Source: Polyodon spathula
Lineage: Eukaryota; Chordata; Actinopteri; Acipenseriformes; Polyodontidae
Length of the DNA: 64,000 bases
Reading direction: 5' to 3'
Assembly: GCF_017654505.1 (NCBI RefSeq)
Contig: NC_054549.1
Location: 22,251,935 to 22,315,934, forward strand
This document shows positions 36,450-46,648 of this stretch, piece by piece. A program made the position numbers and the translations under genes. The notes beneath the pieces were generated by a model. It was not told the DNA's origin. It saw nothing but the letters and a program-made list of their open reading frames with translations, and did not search any database. The first letter of the stretch is position 1. Every line of letters begins with the position of its first letter.

Positions 36450-37018
36450 ATTAAAACTGCCCTGGAAATAAAAAAAAAATAAAAAAATAAAAAATGAACG
36501 GTAACTCAAAAGTTCTTTCTTCTTTCTAATTGTAAACCTGACAATAAGTTGGTCCTAAATTATTCAAAGACAACAGCTTCAGTAAACGCAACTGATTAGC
36601 TTAATCGTAAGCAGGATCCAATAAACACATTTGTAATCAGTTGTTATTTTAATCAAAAAGGCACAGAAGTAACTAAGTAAATAGTTAGACGTGAGTTTTC
36701 CTTTCAGCACAGGATTCAGTTTTAATTATGACAGTCCTATCCCAATAACAATTTTTTAAAAATAGTAGCAAATAGCAGTGCAATTCTTTCTAGTATAAGT
36801 ATGCTGCTATAAAATAAAATACAGCAGAACTGTAATCAAATTGCAATCCAAATGGTTTTCAAGTTACAGATAGGTAAAGTTTAAGTAGATTTTTTTTTTC
36901 AATTGCAAGACAGTTTTCTTAAAGGGAAGGAGGTTTAAGAAGCTCTGCCGTCCTCAAGCAGTAAAGCTGATCTTCATTATTGCAGTCGCTGTTACCGATT
37001 GGAAGCCATGTGCAGGAC

Positions 37019-37192
37019 CTAGGCCTGCCGCGCCGGTTTCTGCACTGCCCAGCTACAGGTAGCGTCTCCCTTGTGAACGCAGGCGTACAGCTGGGCCTGC
37101 ACGTGGTCCCAGTCACGAGAGAACAGGCCGTCCGTCCACAGGCACTCCGCTTCAGTGGACAGCGTGCAGGGGACAGAGTTACAAGCCGTGAT
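37019..37192 (-). CDS. timp1: timp1 last coding exon
   Basis: 174 nt including the TAG stop at 37019-37021. It starts ITACNSVPCTLSTEAECLWT and ends CSWAVQKPARQA, carrying the last five cysteines and the family ECLWTD motif. The short tail without WYRG and without an acidic end resembles TIMP1. The acceptor is CCCCACCAG. Confidence 0.93.
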   Translation of the reverse strand: MTACNSVPCTLSTEAECLWTDGLFSRDWDHVQAQLYACVHKGDATCSWAVQKPARQA

Positions 37193-37387
37193 CTGGTGGG
37201 GGACAGACAGGGACAACTGTTAGAGCAGGACAGACACAAAGACATTAATGAAGTTTGAGGACACGCTACTTAATTTTTTGGAGTATTTTTAACTGGCATC
37301 ATCTACCTGTTATTTTAATTAACTTTACTTATAGTTGTTATGGTAACAAATTGCATAAATACAGCTTGTGTTCGGATTTTTTTTTTT

Positions 37388-37555
37388 TTGCCTTCTTAAA
37401 GAAACAGTTTGCAATAGAAGAAGTTTCTAATGCTCTATTCAATGCATCAAGAGGACTAGTGACTGGGTCAGACAGTTGAGCGAGAGATGGGAGTCATGTG
37501 ACTTAGCTTGCCTATTATGCGAGTTCCGGCTGAACTACAGCACCTTCTCTCAATA
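37388..37555 (+). repeat. Dispersed repeat (cttcttaaagaa type), copy 1
   Basis: It matches 47937-48070 (tttgcaatagaaga and gggtcagacag blocks). The fragment at 39545-39610 (reverse) matches the part left of 47950. Ends with short palindrome cttcttaaagaa. Class unknown. Confidence 0.6.
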
Positions 37556-37738
37556 TGTCTCATTTTGTAACATTAACGTCACCTAAAGAATGGCGGGCAT
37601 ACTTTGCAAACGAGGTCCCATGTGCCTTTTTAAGACAAGGCTTTCACGTCAGCGAGACTCTCAGCATTGACGTTTGTTTCCGAGACCGTGTTTAACACTA
37701 GGCCTCAGCCTAGCCTGGGAGTAGAGTTCCGCACTCAC

Positions 37739-37981
37739 CTTGCAGTCGCAGTTCTGCTTGTAGGTGTTCATGAGCCCTTTCTTCTGGGCAGGGCTCAGTT
37801 TGCTCCAGGGCTGGATGAAGCTGCACACAGTCACGGTCAGCTTGTCCCCCGCGGTTAGCATGCCAGAGAAGAGGAACTCCTTCTGCTTGGTGGCGTCGCT
37901 GGGCACGAACCCGCACAGGCCTCCGTCGTGAGGGGTGTAGATGTACTGCACATCTGACACGCTCTCAAAGCCTTTGTACAT
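37739..37981 (-). CDS. timp1: timp1 coding exon 3 (fusion of two usual TIMP exons)
   Basis: 243 nt, 81 codons, frame-neutral. It starts MYKGFESVSDVQYIYTPHDG, includes LCGF, a KEFLFSGML block and VCSFIQPWSKLSPAQKKGL, and ends QNCDCK, supplying four of the twelve cysteines. In mammalian TIMPs this region is split by an intron into exons of roughly 110 and 125 nt; no splice signals or intron are present here. The acceptor has a good pyrimidine tract and TTTCACAG; the donor is AAG|GTGAGT. A piggyBac-type MITE starts 41 bp upstream of the acceptor. Confidence 0.93.
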
Positions 37982-38021
37982 CTGTGAAACAAAACAAAAG
38001 AGAGAAATACAGTCAGGAAAT

Positions 38022-38596
38022 TTAACCCTTTACGGTCCTATGTCGGACACAATTTTCCCTTTCCAGTCCGAAGACCTCAAGCACGGGTCTCTAGTCGTTT
38101 TTTCTCCAGAAAAACCTGAGAAAACCTTTCAATGGCTGAGTGAGACTGATAGGAGCCGAGAGAAGCCGAAAAAAAAGGGGGCGTATCTGAGCAATACAGA
38201 TGTACAGTCCCTGCACCACAGAGATAACACAGACACAAACAAAGCAGATAGCTGCTTCTGCATCCGAATCCGAATATCACAGACATCTGCAGAGCTTTTT
38301 GAGATGTTATAGTAATAAAATAATGACTTGGATCACATTATTGAGGAGTTTGGTGATAAAACCAGTGATCAGGAGAGCATTTATCAGTATGCACGTCTAT
38401 AAAGAGGTATGTGAAATATACAGGGAGCAAGGGCTGCGGCTTGGCTCTAGATACAGTACTGATGTCCTTTTGCTATGCAGGACCTTTAAAACCTGTTTTA
38501 CTATGATTTTTTTTTTTTAAATAAACAGCACATGTGAAAATAAATTGGACCTGATGTGCCTTACAAGCGCTGAATAAATGGACCGCTAAGGGTTAA
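38022..38596. mobile_element. piggyBac-type MITE, copy 2 (575 bp), in a timp1 intron
   Basis: TTAA at 38022-38025 and 38593-38596, inverted ends ccctttacggtcc and ggaccgctaaggg. The right half matches copy 1 at about 85-90 percent by eye; the left half carries an extra segment (about 38085-38285) absent from copy 1. Its left edge is 41 bp from the timp1 exon 3 acceptor. Confidence 0.88.
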
Positions 38597-38605
38597 ACCA
38601 GGGTT

Positions 38606-38632
38606 GGAATCAATTCCATCTCCTTTTTAAAA

Positions 38633-38668
<36 letters not shown>

Positions 38669-38905
38669 TTCTGTTCCCATTATTCCCTTTAACACAATTC
38701 CAATCAGCTTTTCAACAGTGGCAACAGATTCCTTCAATTGAAGTCACTGTTGCTTAGTCAATTAAATTGACTTCAGATGAAAGCAGCTGAACAAGTCGCA
38801 TCAGTGTCTCCAAAATATTAATCCCCATTCCTTCGAATGAACTGGACTTGGGAATGGATTTAAAAAATAAAAATTGGAATTGAAATGCAGGAACTGATCC
38901 CAAGG
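38606..38905. mobile_element. MITE, gttggaattg family, copy 2, with poly(C)32
   Basis: The left end cagggttggaatcaattcc is inverted relative to the right end ggaactgatccc. A 32-base pure C run (38634-38665) lies near the left end. The element directly follows the piggyBac-type MITE. Confidence 0.7.
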
Positions 38906-39726
38906 CGGCCTTTCTGTTTAGTTAGTAAAAAGAGTTAAAAAAAAACAAACAAAAAAAAAAAAAAACACAATTTCAAAATAATAATTTATTTTACTGAAGC
39001 ACAGCAGCAATTCCAACGTTAAATGGAAAAGTGACTTCAGCAATTACAATGCAAACCGTCTTTTTAAAAACTGCTGTGGCCAAGTCTATAATTACAAAGG
39101 TTACAGGGTCAAAAATATATGGAATAAAACACAACAAATTGTCGGGGTTTGAACAAAACTTTGAATAGCTGGGTCTTTAATGACACACAGCCAAGGCCCC
39201 AAACCATACAGCTTTATATTTAGAACAAAGGCTAACATTACAGAAACTGCACTTTAGAAATGTACCCTGAAATAAAGCGGCTGTTTTGACCTACTGTGTA
39301 CGCAAACACATGTTTTGTGGATCTTCAAGTCTTGTTTATACCTCAGATTGCTTACTGTTAATGTAGTTATCCAAGGTATAGTTAAGGCTCTTTTGTTTTT
39401 CAACAGTTCAAATGTAGCTTTTTCACTCTTGATTCAAGTGATTGTGTTACAACTTTCGAGCTTGCCTGGAGCCTCCTAAGTGCCGGGAAAGCCTTTCGCA
39501 TTCAAATCATGTGACAATGTGAGTTTTCCACTCTGCCCGCCAGCACTATTTTTTTAAGAAGGCTAAAAATGTTGACGAAGGCAACGGTGGACACAAACAC
39601 AAAATAACACAGAGTGCACTGGCGCTTTGGAATGCACAATAATTCAGCAGCGGAATCTGGCTGGCATTTCATAAAACCGTAACTTTTATTTACCCCCCGA
39701 CAGTGGGATGGGAAACAAAACAGTAC

Positions 39727-39824
39727 CTTGGTTTGTTTAATCTCATAGCGCATCCACAGTCCTTCCCCGTCTGTACGGTTCTCCAAGTTCACCTCTTCAG
39801 AACCGACGATTTTTCCTCGGATCA
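39727..39824 (-). CDS. timp1: timp1 coding exon 2
   Basis: 98 nt; its first two bases complete Val, then it begins IRGKIVGSEEVNLENRTDGE and ends MRYEIKQTK. The VIRGK and RYEIK blocks are TIMP landmarks. NRT is a probable N-glycosylation site. The acceptor is CCTTGGCAG, the donor AAG|GTACTG (a weaker +5/+6 context). Confidence 0.93.
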
Positions 39825-41172
39825 CTGCCAAGGGAAATAAAGAACACAGATTAGCAGGGAACAGAATCTCCCACTGAATACAGAGAGGGAGGAAACACTG
39901 ACAAGAGACAATAGATGTTGAGTTTTTCGTATTCAGTGCTGCTGAGTGAACGGATCTCATTGTGGAATCTGGCTAAACCCTTAATTGTTAACATGCTCAA
40001 TAGCAGGGAATTTAGAAACACTAATAAAGTCTTTTTCCAATGTCCTCCAGTCGAAACGTCTGTTGCTGAATTTTCGAAATACATTCAAACACAACGATGG
40101 CTGGGAGAGTCGCACAAATGGGAATTGCTAATCTTGTTCGAAGGAAAGTAATCCTGAAATGAACACAGTTGCAATCAATGCAATATCTAGTCTTTCCAGT
40201 TCCGCAACAGAACAAGCATATGTCAGGTTTTAACTTTTATTCAGCCCAATAAAAATCTTGATAAAGTCAGCTTATAATCATTTTTTTTCGACAGGTGATA
40301 TTTGACTGTATACAGTATCTTTTCAGATTATAAAAAGGCATTTCCTTATGGGTGACAGGAGGGAGTGGAACATTTTTAAATCCACACAGTCTGCCTCACA
40401 TCCTGACTGCAGAGGCTTGAAAAGAAATGGAAAGAATTTGAGGAGGGTAATAACAGCTGCCTGGTTGTGCTTGAATCCAGAGGAGGGAGGGAGAGAGGGA
40501 GCTTGAGGTTTCAAGTTTTGGGGTTCCTTATGTCTGGCCATAATATTCTCCAAAACAAACACCCTGGGCTGCTAGTTACAGACAGACAGTTGCGTCATAA
40601 CAATGCTCAGTTGAAGAAGTGGTTTGCTTAGTTTTTTTTTTTTTTTTCTGCACTAGTCAGTACTTTGTTGTATGCATCTACTTACTACACATTTAAAAAT
40701 AGTAACATTACATTTAGACAAGAGAGGAGGCTTTTCTCAAGGGCCTGTCTTATATCTTCCCTACCTGCGTCTGTGTGAAGCCGGCCTTTGTGAACTCTGC
40801 TTACAATCTGCTTACTCTGACAATACCAAGACAATATCAAGACCTTGGCATGTGTTATAACCTTGTTCCAGAAACAGAACATACACAAGGTCAAAATGTA
40901 GCCCGCTTTATCAGTTCCTTGTTTCTGTGTGTCCTGGGTTGGTTGAGCTGGAAAACATCCTCCAACAAATGCTTTCTTTACAGCAGCGTTGAACCAATAT
41001 TTGTTTTACCTTCATTGATTCCTATAGATGTTGAATTGGAGCAAGCCTAGGGATAACTGCGTTCAGCAGTACAGCTTCATGGTTCAGCGTTGGACTTGTG
41101 CTGTTCTGTATCAAACTACTCAGATCGGCTAAAACAAAGTGTTAAACTACAGCGATGGTGCTTGGTACTCAC

Positions 41173-41296
41173 CCACATCAGAGTTACAGAAAGCAGTCTG
41201 GGGGTGTTGGGGTCCACAGCTGCAGGCTTCAGTCAGCCCCCCAAACAACAGCGCTACAAGCACACTGGAATAAAGCATGCACCACTGGGAACTCAT
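41173..41296 (-). CDS. timp1: timp1 coding exon 1 (signal peptide and N-terminal Cys)
   Basis: 124 coding nt. The ATG at 41296 is the first after an in-frame stop; the exon itself probably begins at 41322 after TTGCAG. It encodes MSSQWCMLYSSVLVALLFGG then LTEA, a typical signal peptide, and mature CSCGPQHPQTAFCNSDV. The first mature Cys is the zinc-chelating residue of TIMPs. The donor is GTGG|GTGAGT, leaving one base for the next codon. Confidence 0.93.
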
Positions 41297-41567
41297 TCTG
41301 TTTTTCTGTTATAGGTGTCAACCTGCAACAAAATGTGGTTTAAATGATATTAGACTTTATATATATATGCAGGCACACTGCAACGGGATGAAGCTGCCAA
41401 GGCTGTAGAACGGGACCACAGCATGCCAGCTGAACTGTCCAATGGCAGTGCGGACAGACAGAAACTGTATAGGGCAGACAGTTGCATTAGGCTGCCGTTG
41501 GTAGCATGAGACCACAGTGTCCTAATATGCCCTCCCCAAATGATCTACCATTGCCATTAGAAGCAAG

Positions 41568-41695
41568 AGCCAGCGCCATCTAGTGATCTGCCACTTTAGG
41601 TCATGGTTTGTTTTGCTGGCAATGCACTAGATGTGCACTAGATGGTGCTGGTGTGTACTAATAGACATTGGGTGGATCTAGCCTACATATGTCTA
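41568..41695. mobile_element. catctag inverted-repeat element, copy 2
   Basis: gccagcgccatctagtgatc at the left and gcactagatggtgctggtgt at the right are inverted; same family as 18415-18540. It lies in the timp1 first intron, about 250 bp upstream of the coding exon. Confidence 0.75.
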
Positions 41696-42784
41696 TAACA
41701 AGCAACTAGAGTGATTGCAGACATCATAAATCCATTTGAAGCGACTTAAATGAAATTATCAGCCAGGGGGTGTGTGCAAACCATAATGTGTCCAATGCAT
41801 GAATCAGCCTTATTAAAAAACCTCAGACTGTATCGAACCAGACACGCCCAGAGAGGAATATTCATATACTTCCAAGCAGCACACTGACCTCTGCCAACAC
41901 AAGATCACACAAGTAGGCTGGACTGGGAACTGCTGCATAAAGCCATGATCAGCAACAGCACTGCAATGCTTTCTTATTTCAGAGTATAGTGAAAGCACGG
42001 TAGAGCACACAGCTCTGGCCAAAGGTTTTGCATCACCCTATAGAATTAAAAAATTGTGCTACATAAAGTCAATTATTTCACAGTTTTTAAAACCGTGTGG
42101 TGTGAAATTTGAATTACAAAGCAGGAAGTTAGAAAACAATACTCCCCTTTATTAGAAAAAACAAGTCTCTGCAAATTATTATTGTTGTTTGCCTTTGCTA
42201 TGTAATGGATTTTGTTTTTCACATGAAATGTGATCCGTTATCAAATTTCAAAAAAAGGTACCGTAACTGTCAAGTTACTGAAAACTGTAATCTGATTACA
42301 GTAACGAGTTACATGCAATCCAAAATGCTTTTGTTAGACTACCACAAAATAAAAGATACTAGAAAGCACAGTTTCACAAGCAAGCGAGAAAGCCAACCTT
42401 GTCTTAAACATCCCTTCTCTGCCATTCAGCCCTGGGCATCCTTCAAAACCAGGCAGTGATTATGAAATGTGTGGTTCGCTCGCAATGTCATCTACCCACA
42501 GGCATTTTGAGGTACAGTAAAACTGTGTAAGCCAGCAATGCTTGGGACCGGAAACTCAAGCCATATTATACTGCGTGTGGGTCTACAGTTACTGTAAAAT
42601 CTAATATTGTACAAAAATTAAGGTAGAATTAAACTTTAAAAAAATGACAACCTAAGGGATATGTGCGTACAGAAGTGTGCAAATGTGTCAGAACACCCCA
42701 TTGCATCTGTAGTTTTGATTTGCATAGGAAATCAAACCACTGGAATGAATCTTGGAAAATTGTCATAATACACAAAATAATGAT

Positions 42785-43025
42785 TGTCTAATTGTCTAAT
42801 TTAATTGATGACTTTAGTAGGCCACATGCGGAATTCATTTAAACTGGGACCAAACTTTAATTAGATGCCTAATTAAATCACAAATTGGTCTAACATTTTC
42901 ACACACGAGTGCCTATTGTTTCCGTATCACTGATTGAAATCCTCAAACCCAGAAGTTTTCATGCAGGTAGGTATATAAAGGATAGAAATGATTGATGTTC
43001 GTAGAAATGTGCACACTGCTGTATT
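42785..43025. repeat. Duplicated segment in timp1 intron 1, copy 1
   Basis: Aligns with 43913-44215: gattgtctaatttaattgat, ggtctaacattttcacacac, ttttcatgcaggtaggtata and cacactgctgtat occur in the same order. Non-coding; likely two copies of an old transposon. Confidence 0.75.
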
Positions 43026-43912
43026 TACGCAGCTGCCTTGATTATAAACTTGAAAAAGAAAAATCACAGGACTTGGCGCAGACTTCTGAATAAAGCTGGA
43101 TTCCAGAATAGACATGTTCTGTGTTGCAGAAGACAGCACACCATTAGTTTCAGTAGGCATTTTGTGAGTCATACAGAATACCGGTTTGTACGGTGCTTGC
43201 ATTAGATGTGGTTTTACTGTATTAATAATGACTAAAGGTAATAGAAGCTAAAATAAAATGTTTTGATAGACTTACTCCATTCCTAAACCAATATGAAAAC
43301 AAAGTCCTCACTGAAATCTGAATGTTTATCTCTAATTATAAGACCTGCACAATCTGATCAGCTTTAATGCTTAATACAAGTGTTTATCGCAAGTCTAATT
43401 GCCAGCCACAGCTTTAATTAAAAAGGTTTTCAGTCTGTCGGCTTGGTCTCATGTCATCGGAGTGGCTGTCTTTGTTACTGTCTGAATTTGCAAGCCCTGC
43501 AATTGGTTAGCCCCTCAACATCTGCACAGGCTTTGGAAAATGTGCCACACAGACCAGACCTCGCATTATGAAAACAGCAGCAACTCAGAGTTAGAGATCA
43601 CAGTCAAACATGTTGGAGCAGCAACTCTGTGATGAAAAGTGGCAGACGTCCACCTGAATCGATAAACCTCGGTCACTTCTTTACAGGATATGTAGTAATA
43701 GAGGTATCTATCATTTGCATTGTGATACAAGACCAAAACAGCTCGCTGTACCATCCAGCTGTGGACAGGAGTTTTACATCACTTTGTTAGAACATTGACT
43801 ATCAGTGATTTACATATTTCATATCATCATGTAAATCAATGAAAATAACACTCCATTGCTTGAGTAGTTTTCATTTGTTGTGCGCATTAAAACAATAGGC
43901 AAATTAGTGATT

Positions 43913-44215
43913 GTCTAATTTAACTGATGACTTTAATAGGCCACACATGCAATTAATTTAAAACAGAAAAAGAAAAGGAACGTGTAGCCACAAATGGTAA
44001 AATGCTGGAGACTTTAGAAGTTGCTTACCTAATTAAAAGCACAAAGCGGTCTAACGTTTTCACACAGGAGTCCCTACTGTTGCTATAGCACCGATTACTG
44101 GCCAAGAATTGAAATTCTCACACCCAGAGGTTTTCATGCAGGTAGGAATATATTACAAAGGACATAAATTATTAATCTTGAGGTGTTCCGATAGATTTGC
44201 ACACTGCTGTATATT
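43913..44215. repeat. Duplicated segment in timp1 intron 1, copy 2
   Basis: Second copy of 42785-43025, about 60 bp longer owing to an insertion after the first block. The two copies lie 1.1 kb apart in the same orientation. Confidence 0.75.
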
Positions 44216-44612
44216 ATACTTTTCCCAGCTAATTTAAAATGAAAGTATACTCTGATATTCTGGTTTATTTTGAAAGAATATTCGGTTCAATCTGAAAACA
44301 GTATTGAGCTCTAAAAAACTCTCTGTCTCTATGTCTACTCTCTGCTCCATTATTACAGTATTAGCAGCACTGCTAGCAGTATTAATCTAGTGTGTTAAGT
44401 TTGTTACAGTTGTCAGAAGAGCTGTTTAAATGCATCAGCAGTACAACTAAAATAAATAACAAAGTATCAAATACAATGAATATTCTAGTAATTATTCCCT
44501 AATATATAATTGAATATAATTCTAATAAAGAGTAAAACCTTTACTCATGCAACTTTTTTTAAATGCTAAACACTTTAAAAGAACGCATTGCTGATGTAAG
44601 AATTCGGCTTAC

Positions 44613-44665
44613 CTTGTCTTTTCAGTCAGTCTGGTGATTGCAGTCAGCAGAGCTTCTTGTTTGAG
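44613..44665 (-). other. timp1: timp1 noncoding exon 1 (5' end approximate)
   Basis: On the minus strand the sequence ends AAAGACAAG|GTAAGC, a strong donor at 44613, about 3.3 kb upstream of the coding acceptor. Mammalian TIMP1 also begins with a noncoding exon. The transcription start is guessed from an AT-rich box about 30 bp upstream. Confidence 0.6.
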
Positions 44666-44666
44666 A

Positions 44667-44800
44667 CTTTAAAGAGACCAGGGTTCAGTATTTATTGTCA
44701 AAACCATGCCCCCTTCCAGAACAACCATTGGCTAACAGAAAAAAAAGGAGGAGCGAATCAGCTTCCGTTCCAGGCTTCTAGAACCAAATGACCTTCACAG
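44667..44800 (-). promoter_or_regulatory. timp1: timp1 promoter: TATA-like, CCAAT, ETS and AP-1-like sites
   Basis: Reading the minus strand: AATAAAT (44690-44696) is a TATA-like box, CCAAT (44727-44731) lies about 35 bp upstream, and further up CGGAAG (44762-44767, ETS core) sits beside TGATTCG (44754-44760, AP-1-like with mismatches). Mammalian TIMP1 is driven by adjacent AP-1 and PEA3/ETS sites, so the layout is suggestive, but function is inferred. Confidence 0.5.
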
Positions 44801-45135
44801 TGAAGATTCCTTGAATTCCATTCTTGTACATCATGCCACTGTGCACGGGTGATTTATTTTTGTTTTACTTGTGATTAAATAGTTTGACTGTAAACTTAAG
44901 CAATAGTTGTCTGCATGGTTCATCGTTTATCATCACTGTATAATTCTCGCCTGTCAAACAAAAAGATACTGGATCTGCGATCTGGACTGCCAAAAATTTG
45001 TAAGAGGTGCCGTGGCTAAAGCAAAGATCTCTACACAGAGACTTTTGTACTAGGTCAGGCTGCAGGGCAAAGTATATACAGGTCTCTGAGATAGATTGCC
45101 ATACATCCATTATCTGTATCTGCTTAATCCTATAG

Positions 45136-45478
45136 AGCAGTGATTCCCAACCCTGGTCCCGGGGACCCCCTGTGGCTGCTGGTTTTCATTCCAACCGAGC
45201 TCTCAATTACTTAATTAGACCTTTAACTGAACTGATAATTTGCTTAATTAGACCTTTTTAATTGTTCTCAACTCTTACAAAATTGCAGTTCAAGTTACTT
45301 ATAAAATGTTATAGTTAACTTGAAATCTACATCTGTTTAAGATTTGAAAACAAGTAAAAAGCTCTATTTAAGATAATTATTAGTTCAATTAAAAGTTGAG
45401 TCAAGTAATTAGGAGCTCAGTTGGAATGAAAACCAGCAGACACGGGGTCCCCAGGACCAGGGTTAGGAAGCCCCCCTA
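45136..45478. mobile_element. Palindromic MITE of about 343 bp
   Basis: Long inverted ends: ccctggtcccggggaccccc with ctggttttcattccaac at the left, and gttggaatgaaaaccagcag with ggggtccccaggaccagggt at the right. Non-coding, hAT-like in style. It lies about 0.3 kb upstream of the timp1 promoter. Confidence 0.88.
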
Positions 45479-45481
45479 TAG

Positions 45482-45555
45482 AGGGTCGCGGTGAGCCTAA
45501 CCTGGCGGACACAGGGCGCAAGGCGGGGCTACACCCTAGACAGGACGCCAGCTGA
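45482..45555 (-). mobile_element. SINE 3' fragment
   Basis: gggtcgcggtgagcctaacc and cacagggcgcaaggcggggc are reverse complements of the end of the SINE at 61005-61335. Only about 70 bp. Confidence 0.7.
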
Positions 45556-46128
45556 GATAGATACAATAAATAGAAAGATACCGGTAACAGTATACAATAA
45601 GCAGTGGCGCGACGAGGGGGCTGAGCAGGCTATACCCCCCCCCCAAACGAACCTAAAAAGGGCTACCAGACTGCGTGTTCTGTCTCCGTCTATATACGTC
45701 ATTGCTTAACCATTGACACAAAAGCGAGGGGGTTATATATTTTTTTTATCGTGGAAAACTGTAAAAATGTTGACACTTGATTTTTACTAACTTCGTATAA
45801 CACGTACGTCTGTAAACCTGACTAAAGTGATTTTATTTTATTTTTTTTCAGTTACGTTTCAGACGGACTTGCCTAGCCCCCACCCCCAAAATGTAATGGC
45901 GGTTGCTCCACTGGCAGTAAGGTTTATTATCGTGGTCGTGTTTTCAGCGTAAACTGCTTCATACCCCCCGATGATTTCTTTCTTCAACAGCACAGATGAA
46001 ACATTCTTAACTACCTTAACCTAAACCTTAACTAACTGAATGTAACTGGCTATCTTTTTAGTTATGTAAAACCATTTCCTTGGTGGTTGATTAATTTTGC
46101 TGATTATTATTATTATTATTATTATTAT

Positions 46129-46648
46129 TATAGCGTGAACAGGGGAAGGCAGCAGCAGAGCTGGTAGGTGACGTAATCACATACAGAGACATAAGCCTGA
46201 TATACGCTCCTTGCAAAGGAGCCGGCTCGTTTGTCGTGGTCGTGGGTTGGCGCCTGCCCTCCGCCTATGTGTGGATTGCCTCGCCCTGTGTGATGCGCCT
46301 GCCTGCGGGAACCGAGATCGCTACATTGGTGTCAGAGGTGGATGCAGGTACCCCGGCACGCACTCGTAGGACTGTAGCCTGGTGAGCAAGTCCAGGGCGC
46401 ACTTGCGGCTGGCAGGGGAGGGTGTAGCGTGCACGGGGCAAGGCAGCAGCAGGGCTGGTAGGTGACGTAATCACATACAAAGACATAAGCCCGATATACA
46501 CTCCTTGCAAGGAGCCAGCACATTTGTACAACGATATCGGCACTATGCTTTAGTGTGGGAGGTCCTGGGTTCGTGCCCGCCCTCCGCCTGTGTGTGGATT
46601 GCCTTGCCCTGTGTGATGCGGCTGCCTGCGTTAACTGAGATTATTATT
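46129..46648 (+). mobile_element. TRIM-like miniature LTR retrotransposon
   Basis: Two direct repeats (46129-46325 and 46423 to about 46641) of about 200 bp flank only 97 bp. The LTR ends are short inverted repeats: TGTAGCG (start of the 3' LTR) and CGCTACA (end of the 5' LTR). One base after the 5' LTR lies TGGTGTCAGAGGTGGA (46327-46342), a good match to a primer-binding site for tRNA-Leu. GGCAGGGGAGGG directly before the 3' LTR is a polypurine tract. No gag or pol. The 5' LTR has lost about 30 bp relative to the 3' LTR; the 3' LTR end is eroded into an (ATT)n run. (ATT)n flanks both sides, hiding any target duplication. Confidence 0.75.

Larger units (their letters stand above)
36444..44665 (-). 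other. timp1: TIMP1-type metalloproteinase inhibitor gene nested in syn1 intron 5
   Basis: A complete gene antisense to syn1: a noncoding first exon, then four coding exons that splice in phase to 212 residues. TIMPs are secreted inhibitors that chelate the active-site zinc of matrix metalloproteinases through their N-terminal Cys. Visible here are a signal peptide of about 24 residues ending TEA, mature start CSCGPQHPQTAFC, and exactly 12 mature cysteines in family order. TIMP1 rather than TIMP2-4 is favoured by the N-glycosylation site NRT where mammalian TIMP1 has its first glycan, the absence of the CSWYRG motif and acidic tail of TIMP2-4 (it ends CSWAVQKPARQA), and its location inside synapsin I. 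TIMP genes I know have five coding exons; here the usual third and fourth are one exon. Confidence 0.9.
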
